DNA of 64,000 nucleotides. It comes from Dickeya zeae NCPPB 2538 (GTDB lineage Bacteria > Pseudomonadota > Gammaproteobacteria > Enterobacterales > Enterobacteriaceae). Shown here one piece after another: positions 53,780 through 63,529 of the stretch. The number at the start of each line of letters is the position of its first letter. The stretch's first letter is position 1. The notes below the pieces were generated by a model. It was not told the origin of the DNA. It was given only the letters and a program-made list of their open reading frames with translations, and made no database searches. The stretch covers positions 2,452,493 to 2,516,492 of the forward strand of contig NZ_CM001977.1 in assembly GCF_000406165.1 (NCBI RefSeq), read 5' to 3'. A program made the translations under genes and the position numbers.

Positions 53780-54801
53780 GTCGTCTAAGCCCGATTAATC
53801 AGGCGCGCTGGGCACGTTTTCGCGCTAATCGCCGTGGTTACTGGTCGTTATGGGTTTTTCTGGTGCTGTTTCTGGTGACGCTCTGCTCGGAATTAATCGC
53901 TAACGATAAGCCGTTATTGGTGCATTACAACGGACAGTGGTACACGCCGTTTATCGTGGATTACAGTGAAACCACGTTCGGTGGTCAACTGGCGACAGCG
54001 GCCGATTACCGCGACCCTTGGCTGGCGAAGCGGCTGGAACAAGGCGGTTGGGTGGTGTGGCCGCTGATTCACTATCGTTACGACACCATCAATTATGCTA
54101 CCCAGCATGCGTTCCCCTCGCCGCCCTCGGGCCAGAATTGGCTCGGTACCGACAGTCAGGGGCGTGATGTGCTGGCGCAAATCCTGTATGGCTTTCGTAT
54201 TTCCATTCTGTTTGGGCTGGCGTTGACGCTGCTGTCCAGCCTGATTGGCATCGTGGTCGGTGCCTGCCAGGGGTATTACGGCGGGCGTATCGACTTGTGG
54301 GGGCAGCGCGTTATCGAGGTCTGGTCCGGTATGCCGACGCTGTTCCTGATTATCCTGCTCTCCAGCGTGATTCAGCCAAACTTCTGGTGGCTGCTGGGCA
54401 TTACGGTGCTGTTTGGCTGGATGGCGCTGGTGGGTGTGGTGCGAGCAGAATTCCTGCGCACCCGCAATTTCGACTATATTCGCGCCGCACAGGCCATGGG
54501 TGTGAGCGATCGGTCCATCATGTTCCGCTGCATGCTGCCCAACGCGATGGTCGCTACCCTCACCTACCTGCCGTTTATTTTGTGTGGTTCCATCACTACC
54601 CTGACCTCGCTCGATTTTCTGGGGTTCGGTTTACCGATGGGTTCGGCGTCACTCGGCGGTTTATTGCTGGAAGGGAAAAACAACCTACAGGCACCGTGGC
54701 TGGGTATCACCGTTTTCATCGTGCTGGCGGTAGTGCTATCACTGCTTATTTTTATCGGCGAAGCCGTTCGCGACGCCTTTGACCCGAGCAAGGCGCATTG
54801 A
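53776..54801 (+). CDS. yejE: Peptide ABC transporter permease YejE
   Basis: Second permease of YejABEF, 341 aa. The N-terminus has the OppC-type segment RFRANRRGYWSLWVFLVLF. LGTDSQGRDVLAQILYGFRISILFGL is the typical OppC/DppC motif near residue 117, and the EAA contact lies at YIRAAQAMGVSDRSIMFRCMLPNA near residue 235. It overlaps yejB by four bases and ends one base before the yejF start. Confidence 0.94.
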   Translation: MSRLSPINQARWARFRANRRGYWSLWVFLVLFLVTLCSELIANDKPLLVHYNGQWYTPFIVDYSETTFGGQLATAADYRDPWLAKRLEQGGWVVWPLIHYRYDTINYATQHAFPSPPSGQNWLGTDSQGRDVLAQILYGFRISILFGLALTLLSSLIGIVVGACQGYYGGRIDLWGQRVIEVWSGMPTLFLIILLSSVIQPNFWWLLGITVLFGWMALVGVVRAEFLRTRNFDYIRAAQAMGVSDRSIMFRCMLPNAMVATLTYLPFILCGSITTLTSLDFLGFGLPMGSASLGGLLLEGKNNLQAPWLGITVFIVLAVVLSLLIFIGEAVRDAFDPSKAH

Positions 54802-54802
54802 T

Positions 54803-56395
54803 ATGTCCGAACAACCTTTACTTGACATTCGTGACCTGAGTATCGCGTTTCGCAGCGGCGACCAGCAACGGTGTGTGGTCGAAAACGTCTCACTGAGTAT
54901 TGCTGCTGGAGAAACACTGGCGCTGGTGGGGGAATCCGGCTCCGGCAAAAGCATCACCGCGTTATCTGTGTTGCGCCTGTTACCTTCGCCGCCTGTGGTC
55001 TACCCTCAGGGCGATATTCTGTTTGCCGGTGAGTCGTTGCTACACGCCAGTGAACAGCAGTTGCGCCAGGTGCGCGGCAACCAGATTGCCATGATCTTTC
55101 AGGAACCGATGGTGTCGCTTAACCCGCTACACACCATTGAAAAACAGCTGGCGGAAGTGCTCTCGCTGCACCGGGGCATGCGTCGTGAGGCCGCCCGTGA
55201 CGAAATCATCCGTTGTCTTGAACGTGTTGGTATTCGTCAGGCGGCACGACGGCTGGCGGATTTCCCTCATCAGCTTTCCGGTGGTGAACGCCAGCGGGTA
55301 ATGATTGCCATGGCATTGCTGACTCAACCCCGCCTGTTGATTGCGGATGAACCGACCACTGCGCTGGATGTTACCGTACAGGCGCAAATTCTCGACCTGC
55401 TGAACGAACTCAAGCAGGAACTGAACATGAGCCTGCTGTTTATTACGCACAACCTGAACATTGTGCGTCGGTTGGCTGACCGGGTTGCTGTCATGCAGGC
55501 AGGGCGCTGCGTCGAGCAGAACCTCACTCATGCGCTGTTCAGTGCGCCACAACATCCTTATACCCGACAATTGCTGGATGCCGAGCCCACCGGGGAAGCA
55601 TTACCGCTCACCTCGGATACGTCAGCCCTGCTGGATGTCCGGGGGCTGGGTGTTAACTTCCCTATCAGACGCGGTTTGCTACGCCGTACGGTGGGGGAAA
55701 AGTCGGTATTGCAGGCGCTGAGCTTCTGTCTGCGCCGTGGCGAAAGCATCGGGCTGGTGGGTGAGTCGGGGTCAGGGAAAAGCACTACCGGGCTGGCGTT
55801 GCTGCGGTTACTACGCAGTCAAGGCGAGATCTGGTTTGATGGCCAGCCGTTGCACCAATTTAACCGCAAGCAAATGCTGCCGTTTCGTCGCCGCATTCAG
55901 GTCGTCTTTCAGGATCCCAACGGCTCATTGAACCCGCGACTGAATGTGGAGCAAATTATCGCGGAAGGGCTACGGGTTCATCACCGACTGAGCGCGACAG
56001 AACAGACGCAGCGGGTTATTCAGGCCATGCAGGAAGTTGGGTTGGATCCGGATAGCCGTCACCGCTACCCATCAGAGTTTTCTGGCGGTCAGCGTCAGCG
56101 TATTGCTATCGCCCGAGCCTTGATACTGCAACCGGAATTGCTGATTCTCGACGAGCCGACCTCATCGCTCGATCGCACGGTTCAGGCACAGATTCTGACT
56201 CTGCTGAAAACCCTGCAACAGACCCACCAGCTCGCGTATCTGTTCATCAGCCACGACTTACACGTCGTACGCGCACTGTGCCATCAGGTCATCGTGCTGC
56301 GCCATGGTGAGGTGGTCGAGCAAGGTGACTGCCGACAAATCTTTGAACATCCGCAGCAGGATTACACCCGAGCGCTATTACAGTTGTCAGCCTGA
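54803..56395 (+). CDS. yejF: Peptide ABC transporter ATP-binding protein YejF
   Basis: Fused double ATPase that powers YejABEF, 530 aa from ATG 54803 (MSEQPLLDIRD). Two ABC domains are present: Walker A GESGSGKSI and GESGSGKST, signatures LSGGERQRV and FSGGQRQRI, Walker B LLIADEPTTALD and LLILDEPTSSLD. Together with YejBE it completes the importer. It converges on yejG; a 10-bp hairpin (GGCAGCATCG/CGATGCTGCC, 56442-56465) without a T run lies between the two stops. Confidence 0.94.
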   Translation: MSEQPLLDIRDLSIAFRSGDQQRCVVENVSLSIAAGETLALVGESGSGKSITALSVLRLLPSPPVVYPQGDILFAGESLLHASEQQLRQVRGNQIAMIFQEPMVSLNPLHTIEKQLAEVLSLHRGMRREAARDEIIRCLERVGIRQAARRLADFPHQLSGGERQRVMIAMALLTQPRLLIADEPTTALDVTVQAQILDLLNELKQELNMSLLFITHNLNIVRRLADRVAVMQAGRCVEQNLTHALFSAPQHPYTRQLLDAEPTGEALPLTSDTSALLDVRGLGVNFPIRRGLLRRTVGEKSVLQALSFCLRRGESIGLVGESGSGKSTTGLALLRLLRSQGEIWFDGQPLHQFNRKQMLPFRRRIQVVFQDPNGSLNPRLNVEQIIAEGLRVHHRLSATEQTQRVIQAMQEVGLDPDSRHRYPSEFSGGQRQRIAIARALILQPELLILDEPTSSLDRTVQAQILTLLKTLQQTHQLAYLFISHDLHVVRALCHQVIVLRHGEVVEQGDCRQIFEHPQQDYTRALLQLSA

Positions 56396-56468
56396 CAACG
56401 GTTCAGAAGTACATGTCAGACGGACATGAGAACAGAAATCAGGCAGCATCGATACCGATGCTGCCAGT

Positions 56469-56813
56469 TCAGAATGGGTATTGCGCGCAAACCGACTCGG
56501 CGATCGCCACACCCACATCTTTCAAACGACACATCGCCGCACTCTCGTCCTGACGATATAAAAACAGGCAGGGCTCGCCTTCCCACTCCACCACGGCACA
56601 TTGCAGTTGGATCTCATCCAGCGACTGGTTGAGATGCCGCATGATCTGACGGGCTTCATCGCCGTCATGGCTGAGTAATTTAAAACCAATCAGATAACTG
56701 TCGTCATCCAGGCCGCAAAGCGGAATCGGTTCAACTTTGACACCAGTAAAACCCGATGACCATCGATAACTTTGCGGCAAGCGATGGACTACCGAAAGTT
56801 GGAGAGTATTCAC
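56469..56813 (-). CDS. yejG: YejG family protein
   Basis: Small cytoplasmic protein of 114 aa, unknown function; matches E. coli YejG (LQLSVVHRLPQSYRWSSGFTG, VEPIPLCG, WEGEPCLFLYRQDESAAMCRLKDVGVAIAE). E. coli YejG has been linked to aminoglycoside response, but the mechanism is not settled. It lies between yejF and bcr, as in E. coli. Confidence 0.92.
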   Translation of the reverse strand: MNTLQLSVVHRLPQSYRWSSGFTGVKVEPIPLCGLDDDSYLIGFKLLSHDGDEARQIMRHLNQSLDEIQLQCAVVEWEGEPCLFLYRQDESAAMCRLKDVGVAIAESVCAQYPF

Positions 56814-57166
56814 AGCGTCTTCCTCAGCTAAGCAGCCATAAATTCACAAAATTATAACATAAACTCATAGGATTTTTTGCCAGACATCTTTCTTTTACCA
56901 CGATTTAGATACAAAAAATCAACATATCTTCATAATGAGGCCAACCCAGACGCATGGCGCTCAATGTGGTCACTGGTCAAAACGTTAACAAGATCACGTT
57001 CCTGATCGATTTTGCGCTATATGTAACCTTTTATTCCCAATATCTCAACCCATTTCTTCTAGTTGTTCACTTTTGGTTCAAAATTTTCACAATTCAAGAA
57101 CGACAGGCGGGTGAACTGCCAGCGATGTGCTGGCAGTCTTATCAGAAAAAAGACAGAAAGGGGGTA
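56814..57166. other. Intergenic region between bcr and yejG
   Basis: About 353 bp, AT-rich in the left half (yejG upstream region). At its right end an 8-bp hairpin (CTGCCAGC/GCTGGCAG, 57116-57136) follows the bcr stop and may end the bcr transcript, though its T run is poor. No gene was seen. Confidence 0.5.
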
Positions 57167-58357
57167 TTAACGCCGACTGGCGTACACAAATAAACCGAGG
57201 GCAGCAACCGAGCACACGGCCATGGCGCTCACCATCGGCCAGGCGCTTTGAGCGGTTGCCAGTGACAACACCGTACCCATCAGCGACCCCAGCCCGAAAC
57301 GTAGCGTCCCGGCCAGTGACGACGCCGTACCGGCCATGTGCGGGAAGTCATCAAGGATCACCGCCATGGCGTTAGACGCCACGGTAGCCACACAGCCCAC
57401 AAACACCGCCACGCCCAGTACCAGCGGGAAAAAACCCAGATGGAAACTGCAAACCGCCACCAGCCATATTCCCATCACAAATTGGATGATCAATCCCAGC
57501 CGGAACATGAACATCGCCCCCATGCGCGACACGATACGGCTGTTGAGCAATGTCATCAGAAACAGGAACACGATATTCAGCGCAAAGTAGTAACCGAAGT
57601 GTTGAGGTGACACCCCGTTCAGATCGATGTAGACAAACGGCCCGGCGCTGAGAAAAGCGAACATGCCGGAAAACGACAACCCACTGGCTAACATATAGCT
57701 GAAAACGCGACGATGACGAACCAACTGGAAAAAATTCCTCAGCGTGGTACGCAGGCGAAAACGCTGCCGTCGCTCTACCGGCAAGGTTTCATGCACACAT
57801 AGCCATACCAAAACTGTCGCCACCAGCGAGGCCGCCGCAATTGTCCAGAAAATGGCATGCCAGCTCAGCCAGAATAGCAACGCGCCGCCGATAATCGGGG
57901 CCAGCAGCGGCGCGACCGTCATGACCAGAATCACAAACGACATCATGCGCGAAAATTCATCTTTCGAGAATCGGTCACGCAGCAACGCGTTGATCACCAC
58001 GCTGGCCGAAGCAGCGGACAGACCGTGCAGAAAACGCATATGAATCAGTTGTTCGACCGTTTGCGACAGTGCGCAGGCCGCGGCAGCCAGCGTAAAAATC
58101 AGTACGCCACCCAGAATCACCGGTTTACGACCGATGCTGTCCGACATCGGGCCGTAAAACACCTGCCCTATCGCAAAGCCGAGCACATACGAACTGAGGG
58201 TCATCTGCACCCGGCCGGGATCAACAGAAAATTCTTTTGCAATCACGGGCAAGGCAGGCAGATACATATCGATGGCGATAGGCATCAGCATCGATATCAA
58301 CCCCAGGATAAAAATCAGACCGACGCGCGAAGATGAGGGTGGTTGCACGACAAACAT
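57167..58357 (-). CDS. bcr: Bcr/CflA family multidrug efflux MFS transporter
   Basis: Proton-driven drug exporter of the DHA1 family, 396 aa from ATG 58357 (MFVVQPPSSSR), preceded by CTGGAGAA; E. coli Bcr is also 396 aa. Twelve helices are predicted. Motif A is GPMSDSIGRKPVILGG, with other matches at MPIAIDMYLPALPVIAKEF, MRFLHGLSAASASVVINALLRD and AMAVILDDFPHMAGTASSLAGTLRFG. Overexpressed Bcr gives bicyclomycin and sulfonamide resistance in E. coli. It is adjacent to rsuA, as in E. coli. Confidence 0.92.
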   Translation of the reverse strand: MFVVQPPSSSRVGLIFILGLISMLMPIAIDMYLPALPVIAKEFSVDPGRVQMTLSSYVLGFAIGQVFYGPMSDSIGRKPVILGGVLIFTLAAAACALSQTVEQLIHMRFLHGLSAASASVVINALLRDRFSKDEFSRMMSFVILVMTVAPLLAPIIGGALLFWLSWHAIFWTIAAASLVATVLVWLCVHETLPVERRQRFRLRTTLRNFFQLVRHRRVFSYMLASGLSFSGMFAFLSAGPFVYIDLNGVSPQHFGYYFALNIVFLFLMTLLNSRIVSRMGAMFMFRLGLIIQFVMGIWLVAVCSFHLGFFPLVLGVAVFVGCVATVASNAMAVILDDFPHMAGTASSLAGTLRFGLGSLMGTVLSLATAQSAWPMVSAMAVCSVAALGLFVYASRR

Positions 58358-58465
58358 TTCTCCAGACAGAAGAACAGTTCCCGCCGCCACAGCAGCGGGG
58401 CAAAAACGTCAGGCCAGATCAAAAACCCCCAGCCAGATAAGGACAGACCGACGACAACGCGTTGG

Positions 58466-59164
58466 TTACTGCCCGAAACTGTCGACTTCTTCCTGTGTCA
58501 ACGGCCGGTATTCACCCGGCTCCAGCGTATCATCCAATGTAATGGCACCAATACGTTCACGATGTAGCGCCACCACGTGGTTGCCGACCGCCGCAAACAT
58601 ACGTTTCACCTGATGGTAACGCCCTTCACTGATAGTCAGACGGACCTGATGTTCAGACAGCGCCTCCAGGGTGGCCGGGCGGGTCAGGTTCTTCTCATTA
58701 TGCAGTTGAACACCTGCCTGAAATTTTTCCGCCGTATCGGCCGCCAGTGGCTGCTCCAGCGTCACCAGATAGGTTTTTTCACAATGGTGCTTTGGCGAGG
58801 TAATCCGGTGTGACCACTGCCCATCATCGGTCAGCAGCACTAAACCGCTGGTGTCGATATCCAGCCGCCCGGCAGCATGCAACTTGTGCGCGACCGGTTC
58901 GTCAATGAAATACAAAATCGTCGGGTGGTCAGGATCGTCGGTTGAGCACACATAACCCTGCGGTTTATTGAGCATGAAATACCGCGGCCCATTTTGCTGC
59001 TCGAGCACATTGCCGTCGAACGCCACTTCATGCTCTGGCAACAGTTTGAATGCCCCGCTTTTTACTACCTCACCGTTTACTGTCACACGCTGTGCACGCA
59101 GTTCGCGCACTATCAGAGAACGGCTGATTCCCAACTGCTGGGAAAGAAATTTATCCAATCGCAT
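58466..59164 (-). CDS. rsuA: 16S rRNA pseudouridine(516) synthase RsuA
   Basis: Pseudouridine synthase that modifies U516 of 16S rRNA. From ATG 59164 (MRLDKFLSQQLGIS) the product is 232 aa; E. coli RsuA is 231. The N-terminal S4-like RNA-binding domain (about 1-60) is followed by the catalytic motif GRLDIDTSGLVLLTDDG. The C-terminal part has ISEGRYHQVKRMFAAVGNHVVALHRERIG. The open frame extends upstream, but those residues do not resemble RsuA. Confidence 0.94.
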   Translation of the reverse strand: MRLDKFLSQQLGISRSLIVRELRAQRVTVNGEVVKSGAFKLLPEHEVAFDGNVLEQQNGPRYFMLNKPQGYVCSTDDPDHPTILYFIDEPVAHKLHAAGRLDIDTSGLVLLTDDGQWSHRITSPKHHCEKTYLVTLEQPLAADTAEKFQAGVQLHNEKNLTRPATLEALSEHQVRLTISEGRYHQVKRMFAAVGNHVVALHRERIGAITLDDTLEPGEYRPLTQEEVDSFGQ

Positions 59165-59440
59165 TAATGAATGACTGCCTATGGTGATCACGAATTGCCG
59201 GTCAGGTACGAACGTAACGTCACCTGACAGGAATAAGGCGTTGTCTTTCACACCGAATATCCTCTTTCAGAAAAGATATTGATGCAGACCGCCTCTCTGT
59301 ATCGTTTAAAAAAGCATAATAAAAGCAACTTTACCACGTTGCCATCCTGCCGCTATCGGCCGGCACTGCATGTAAAGTCTATAGCGATGCTTCGCCGTCA
59401 TACGGCGATAAATCGCCCGATAATTATCAGGAGACCTATT

Positions 59441-59680
59441 ATGTCATCGATTCACGGTCATGAAGTATTACATATGATGGTGACCGCCAACAGATCCTTT
59501 ACCACTGATGAACTGATTGCCGCCATCGAGGCGCGCTTTGGCCGCGATGCCCGCTTTCATACCTGCTCTGCCAGCGACATGACCGCCGCCGGGCTGGTGC
59601 AATTTCTGGCTGACAAAGGCAAATTCATTGCGCAAGATAACGGCTTTACGACCCACGAAAGCAAAATCTGCCGCCACTGA
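59441..59680 (+). CDS. yecH: YecH family metal-binding protein
   Basis: Small protein of 79 aa matching E. coli YecH (SIHGHEVLHMM, ARFHTCSASDMTAAGLVQFLADKGKFI, ESKICRH). The conserved His and Cys residues (H5, H7, HTC, C-terminal CRH) suggest metal binding; the function is unknown. CAGGAG precedes the ATG. Its stop overlaps the radD start by one base (TGATG), an arrangement not found in E. coli, where yecH lies elsewhere. Confidence 0.9.
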   Translation: MSSIHGHEVLHMMVTANRSFTTDELIAAIEARFGRDARFHTCSASDMTAAGLVQFLADKGKFIAQDNGFTTHESKICRH

Positions 59681-61440
59681 TGTCATTTACACTGCGCCCG
59701 TACCAGCAAGAAGCGGTTGACGCTACCCTTGCCTATTTTCGCCAGCACACCGCTCCGGCGGTGATCGTCTTACCCACCGGCGCAGGCAAAAGCCTGGTGA
59801 TTGCCGAATTGGCGCGGCTGGCGCGTGGGCGGGTATTGGTACTGGCGCATGTCAAAGAACTGGTTGAGCAGAATCACGCGAAATATTGCGCGTTGGGTTT
59901 ACCGGCGGACATTTTCGCCGCCGGGCTCAACCAGCGTGACAGCACGGGCAAAGTGGTGTTCGGCAGTGTGCAGTCGGTCGCTCGCCATCCTGACCAATTC
60001 GACGATGCGTTTTCGCTGCTGATTATCGATGAGTGTCACCGCATTAGCGACGATGAAAACAGCCAGTATCAGCAAATTATTCAGCACTTGCAGCAGGCCA
60101 ATCCCCGGCTGCGGCTACTGGGGTTAACGGCAACGCCTTACCGCCTGGGTCGGGGGTGGATCTATCAATACCATTACCATGGCATGATCCGTGGTGACGA
60201 AAGCTGTTTGTTCCGCGACTGTATCTACGAATTGCCGCTGCGTTACATGATACGCCATGGTTTTCTGGTGCCACCGGAGCGGCTCGATATGCCAGTGGTG
60301 CAGTACGATTTCAGCCAGTTAGTCGCCCGCAGTCATGGTTTATTCAGCGAGGTGGACTTAAACCGGGAAGTAAAACGTCAGCAGCGGGTCACGCCACAGA
60401 TAGTCCGCCAAATTATCGAGTACACCGCCGATCGGCGCGGCGTGATGATATTCGCCGCCACGGTGGAGCATGCCCGGGAAATCGAAGGATTGTTACCGCC
60501 CGGCGAAGCAGCGCTTATCAGCGGGGAAACCCCTACCCCACAGCGAGACGCGCTCATCAGCGCCTTCAAACAGCAGCAGTTGCGCTATCTGGTGAACGTG
60601 TCGGTATTGACGACCGGTTTTGATGCACCGCATGTCGACGCTATCGCCATTTTACGCCCGACGGAATCCGTCAGCCTTTATCAGCAAATCATCGGGCGTG
60701 GCTTGCGTCTGTTTCCTGGGAAAACCGACTGCCTGATACTCGATTATGCTGGTAATCCCTTTGACCTCTACACGCCGGAAGTCGGCAACAGCAAACCACA
60801 CAGTGACAGCCAACCCGTGCAGGTATTCTGCCCGCAATGCGGTTTCGCCAACCTGTTCTGGGGGAAATGCACCGATGACGGTAGCGTAATAGAACATTAC
60901 GGCCGCCGCTGTCAGGGCTGGCAGGAGGACGAACACGGCAAACGCCAACAGTGCGACTACCGTTTTCGCTTCAAGAGCTGCCCGCATTGCGGCGCGGAAA
61001 ATGATATCGCCGCCCGACGCTGCCAGACCTGCGATGCGCTATTGGTCGACCCGGATGACATGCTGAAAGCCGCGTTGAAGCTTAAAGATGCACTGGTGCT
61101 ACGCTGTAGCGGGATGCAACTGCAACACGGTACCGATGCTAAAGGCGAATGGCTGCGTATCACCTATCACGACGAAGACGGGGCCGATGTCAGCGAGCGC
61201 TTTCGCCTGCATACATCAGCCCAGCGTAACGCGTTTAACCATGTGTTTCTGCGAGTGCATCAGCGTGCGCCCGGCGTCCCGTTCCAGTGGCAACACGCCG
61301 ACGACGTGGTGGCCCAGCAGGCGTTGCTGCGGGCACCGGACTTCGTGGTGGCACGTCTGCAGGGAAAATACTGGCAGGTGCGGGAAAAAATCTTCGATTA
61401 TCAGGGCCGCTATCGCCGGGCAAACGAACTGCGCGGCTAG
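59680..61440 (+). CDS. radD: RadD (YejH), superfamily 2 DNA repair ATPase
   Basis: SF2 helicase-like ATPase implicated in double-strand break repair and, in E. coli, in stimulating RecA strand exchange. The product is 586 aa. Motif I is LPTGAGKS (residues about 33-40), motif II DECH, motif III GLTATP and motif VI QIIGRGLR. The C-terminal half has zinc-type cysteine pairs CPQCGFANLFWGKC and CPHCGAENDIAARRCQTC. It starts inside the yecH stop codon and lies between rsuA and rplY, as in E. coli. Confidence 0.94.
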   Translation: MSFTLRPYQQEAVDATLAYFRQHTAPAVIVLPTGAGKSLVIAELARLARGRVLVLAHVKELVEQNHAKYCALGLPADIFAAGLNQRDSTGKVVFGSVQSVARHPDQFDDAFSLLIIDECHRISDDENSQYQQIIQHLQQANPRLRLLGLTATPYRLGRGWIYQYHYHGMIRGDESCLFRDCIYELPLRYMIRHGFLVPPERLDMPVVQYDFSQLVARSHGLFSEVDLNREVKRQQRVTPQIVRQIIEYTADRRGVMIFAATVEHAREIEGLLPPGEAALISGETPTPQRDALISAFKQQQLRYLVNVSVLTTGFDAPHVDAIAILRPTESVSLYQQIIGRGLRLFPGKTDCLILDYAGNPFDLYTPEVGNSKPHSDSQPVQVFCPQCGFANLFWGKCTDDGSVIEHYGRRCQGWQEDEHGKRQQCDYRFRFKSCPHCGAENDIAARRCQTCDALLVDPDDMLKAALKLKDALVLRCSGMQLQHGTDAKGEWLRITYHDEDGADVSERFRLHTSAQRNAFNHVFLRVHQRAPGVPFQWQHADDVVAQQALLRAPDFVVARLQGKYWQVREKIFDYQGRYRRANELRG

Positions 61441-61516
61441 CCTTAGGCGGTTTTATTTGCCCGCACGGCCATATTCCGCTAGAATCTCGCCCGCTTTTAT
61501 TTCGAATATCAACATA

Positions 61517-61642
61517 TATACCCAAAATAATTCGAGTTGCGGGAAGGCGGCAAGAGAGTGAATCCCGATGAGCTTACACAGGTAAGTGATTCGGGTGAAC
61601 GAACGCCGCCAACACACCTGCAACTTGAAGTATGACGGGTAT
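61517..61642. repeat. ERIC element, 126-bp form
   Basis: Full-length enterobacterial repetitive intergenic consensus with terminal TATACCC/GGGTAT. The core GTGAATCCCGATGAGCTTAC and AGGTAAGTGATTCGGGTGAA matches the classic ERIC primer regions. It lies between radD and rplY and lacks the internal insertion of the copy at 27148-27343. Confidence 0.92.
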
Positions 61643-61721
61643 TGTTATTTGAACAAAGCGGATTATCCTGCCTGTTGCTGGGTCGCCTGTAACAGGGTCA
61701 TTTTATTAAGTAGAGAAAGCA

Positions 61722-62009
61722 ATGATTACTATCAACGCAGAAGTACGTAAAGAGCAGGGTAAGGGTGCGAGCCGCCGCCTGCGCACTACCGGTAAATTCC
61801 CAGCTATCGTTTACGGTGGCAGCGAAGCGCCGGTTTCCATCGAACTGGACCACGATATCGTTAAAAACCTGGAAGATCGTAACAGCGAAGGCCTGTACGG
61901 TGAAATCGTCCTGGTTATCGATGGCAAAGAAACTAAAGCAAAAATCCAGGCTGTTCAGCGTCATCCGTTCAAGCCGAAACTGACTCACATCGATTTCGTT
62001 CGCGTGTAA
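61722..62009 (+). CDS. rplY: 50S ribosomal protein L25
   Basis: 5S rRNA-binding protein of the large subunit, 95 aa, the short single-domain form of gammaproteobacteria without the CTC extension. It starts MITINAEVRKEQGKGASRRL and ends VQRHPFKPKLTHIDFVRV, as in E. coli L25 (94 aa). The upstream GAGAAAG serves as ribosome-binding site. It is monocistronic with a strong terminator; the upstream ERIC element is 80 bp away, close to where a promoter would lie. Confidence 0.97.
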   Translation: MITINAEVRKEQGKGASRRLRTTGKFPAIVYGGSEAPVSIELDHDIVKNLEDRNSEGLYGEIVLVIDGKETKAKIQAVQRHPFKPKLTHIDFVRV

Positions 62010-62040
62010 TTACACTACAACGTTTCGACGAGCCAGCAAA

Positions 62041-62067
62041 AACGCCGCACAACTGTGCGGCGTTTTT
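62041..62067 (+). terminator. Intrinsic terminator of rplY
   Basis: AACGCCGCAC and GTGCGGCGTT form a perfect 10-bp stem with a 4-nt loop, followed by T. It lies 31 bp after the rplY stop. Confidence 0.95.
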
Positions 62068-62154
62068 GTTTGTGCCTTCTGCCTCGACTTATCCCTGCCA
62101 TGTTTCTGTCTGTCATGTTTCTCTCTGCCATACCCACACAACGTCAGTCCCAGA

Positions 62155-62186
62155 TAAAAAACGCCACCGCAGTTGGCGATGGCGTT
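62155..62186 (-). terminator. Intrinsic terminator of yhjX
   Basis: On the minus strand AACGCCA and TGGCGTT pair around a loop that holds a further GC-rich stem, followed by a run of T. It lies 23 bp after the yhjX stop. Confidence 0.85.
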
Positions 62187-62209
62187 GGGCTACACGAAAA
62201 CGGTGATTA

Positions 62210-63427
62210 TCAGGCGTGGCTACCTTGGGCAACCAGCGGGATATCACGCTCACGCGGCGCTTTCGGCGGCTGGATAAACAGGGTAATCACCAGCGAGACC
62301 ACCGACAGCAGCGCAATAGCGATAAAGGTGCTGTGGAACCCGCCCAGTGCGGCAGCGATAAAGGAACCGGCTAATGGGCCTAAACCAAACCCCTGATAAA
62401 TCAGCCCATAGTTTTTACTGTGGTGTTTGAGGCCAAAGAAATCAGCCACAATCGCCGGGTAGACCGTGATATTTCCGCCGAAGCAGAAGGCTACCGCCCC
62501 GGTGCACAGGAAGAACGTCATCGCATTGAGCGGCAGGAACGCCATCACTGTGACCGCCAGTGCAGTGACCAGCAGCGTGAAGTTCAGCACCCGCAAGCGA
62601 CCGACTTTATCAGACAGATACCCCAGAATCAGGCGACCGGCTGTGTTGCAAATGGCAATCGCTGATACGGCGCTGGCAGCCGTGACCACATCCAACCCAG
62701 CCATTTTGACGCCGATATCCTTCACGATACCGATCAGGTACAACCCACTCATACAGGAGGTGAAAAACACCACAAACAGCAACCAGGCTTCTTTGCGACG
62801 CAGCATTTCACTGACCGTGAAGTTAACGTTGCCACCCTGAGCTGCCGTCTGGACCGGCTGTACCGGTGCGTCTTTCAGCAGCATCGCGCCGCCGGTGATC
62901 ATCACTAACGCCATGGCTCCCCACCAGAAAAACGTCTGGGACACACCAACATGCATCAGCAACGCGCTATTGACGTATTTAAACACCAGACTCCCGGTGC
63001 CATATGCGCCGACGGACACCCCGGCAATCACACCTTTGCGATTCGGGAACCACTTGATCAGATTGGATAACGTGGTGATGTATGCCGTACCGTCGGCAAA
63101 CCCGACCACGAGCCCGACCAGCAACCACAGCATCGGCAGTGACGACACCATGGATGTCGCCATCAACGCTACACCCAACACCAAACCGGCGATCAATGTC
63201 AGCTTGCGGATACCGATACGCTCCTGAATGCGGCCAGCGAACAAGGTCGCGAAAGCCAGGAAAAAGCTGGTAAGGGAAAACGTTGTGGCAACCGAACTGA
63301 GCGGCCAGTGAAATTTATCAACCAGTGGTTGGTTGTAAAGACTCCAGGTGTAGATGGTTCCCAACCCCATTTGAGACAGGATGGTTCCGGCAACAATAAC
63401 GCCGCGATTTACTGGTTTTCCGTTCAT
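62210..63427 (-). CDS. yhjX: YhjX-type MFS transporter (oxalate/formate antiporter-like)
   Basis: Major facilitator superfamily transporter of the oxalate:formate antiporter-like group, 405 aa from ATG 63427 (MNGKPVNRG). It aligns with E. coli YhjX: LGTIYTWSLYNQPL, RIQERIGIRKLTLIAG, GFADGTAYITTLSNLIKWFPNRKGVIAG, CMSGLYLIGIVKDI and FFGLKHHSKNYGLIYQGFG. Twelve helices are predicted. In E. coli yhjX is the main target of the pyruvate-responsive YpdA/YpdB system; the substrate is not firmly known. Here it lies directly next to ypdB with a predicted YpdB operator upstream. GAGG precedes the start. Confidence 0.9.
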   Translation of the reverse strand: MNGKPVNRGVIVAGTILSQMGLGTIYTWSLYNQPLVDKFHWPLSSVATTFSLTSFFLAFATLFAGRIQERIGIRKLTLIAGLVLGVALMATSMVSSLPMLWLLVGLVVGFADGTAYITTLSNLIKWFPNRKGVIAGVSVGAYGTGSLVFKYVNSALLMHVGVSQTFFWWGAMALVMITGGAMLLKDAPVQPVQTAAQGGNVNFTVSEMLRRKEAWLLFVVFFTSCMSGLYLIGIVKDIGVKMAGLDVVTAASAVSAIAICNTAGRLILGYLSDKVGRLRVLNFTLLVTALAVTVMAFLPLNAMTFFLCTGAVAFCFGGNITVYPAIVADFFGLKHHSKNYGLIYQGFGLGPLAGSFIAAALGGFHSTFIAIALLSVVSLVITLFIQPPKAPRERDIPLVAQGSHA

Positions 63428-63529
63428 AACGGTAGCCTCGATTTTTCTGGTGTGAAGACAATGCAGGCAAAACGGCCTGCGAATGGCACCAGTATAAGGA
63501 GGGGTCACAACCACGGATTAAAGAACGGC

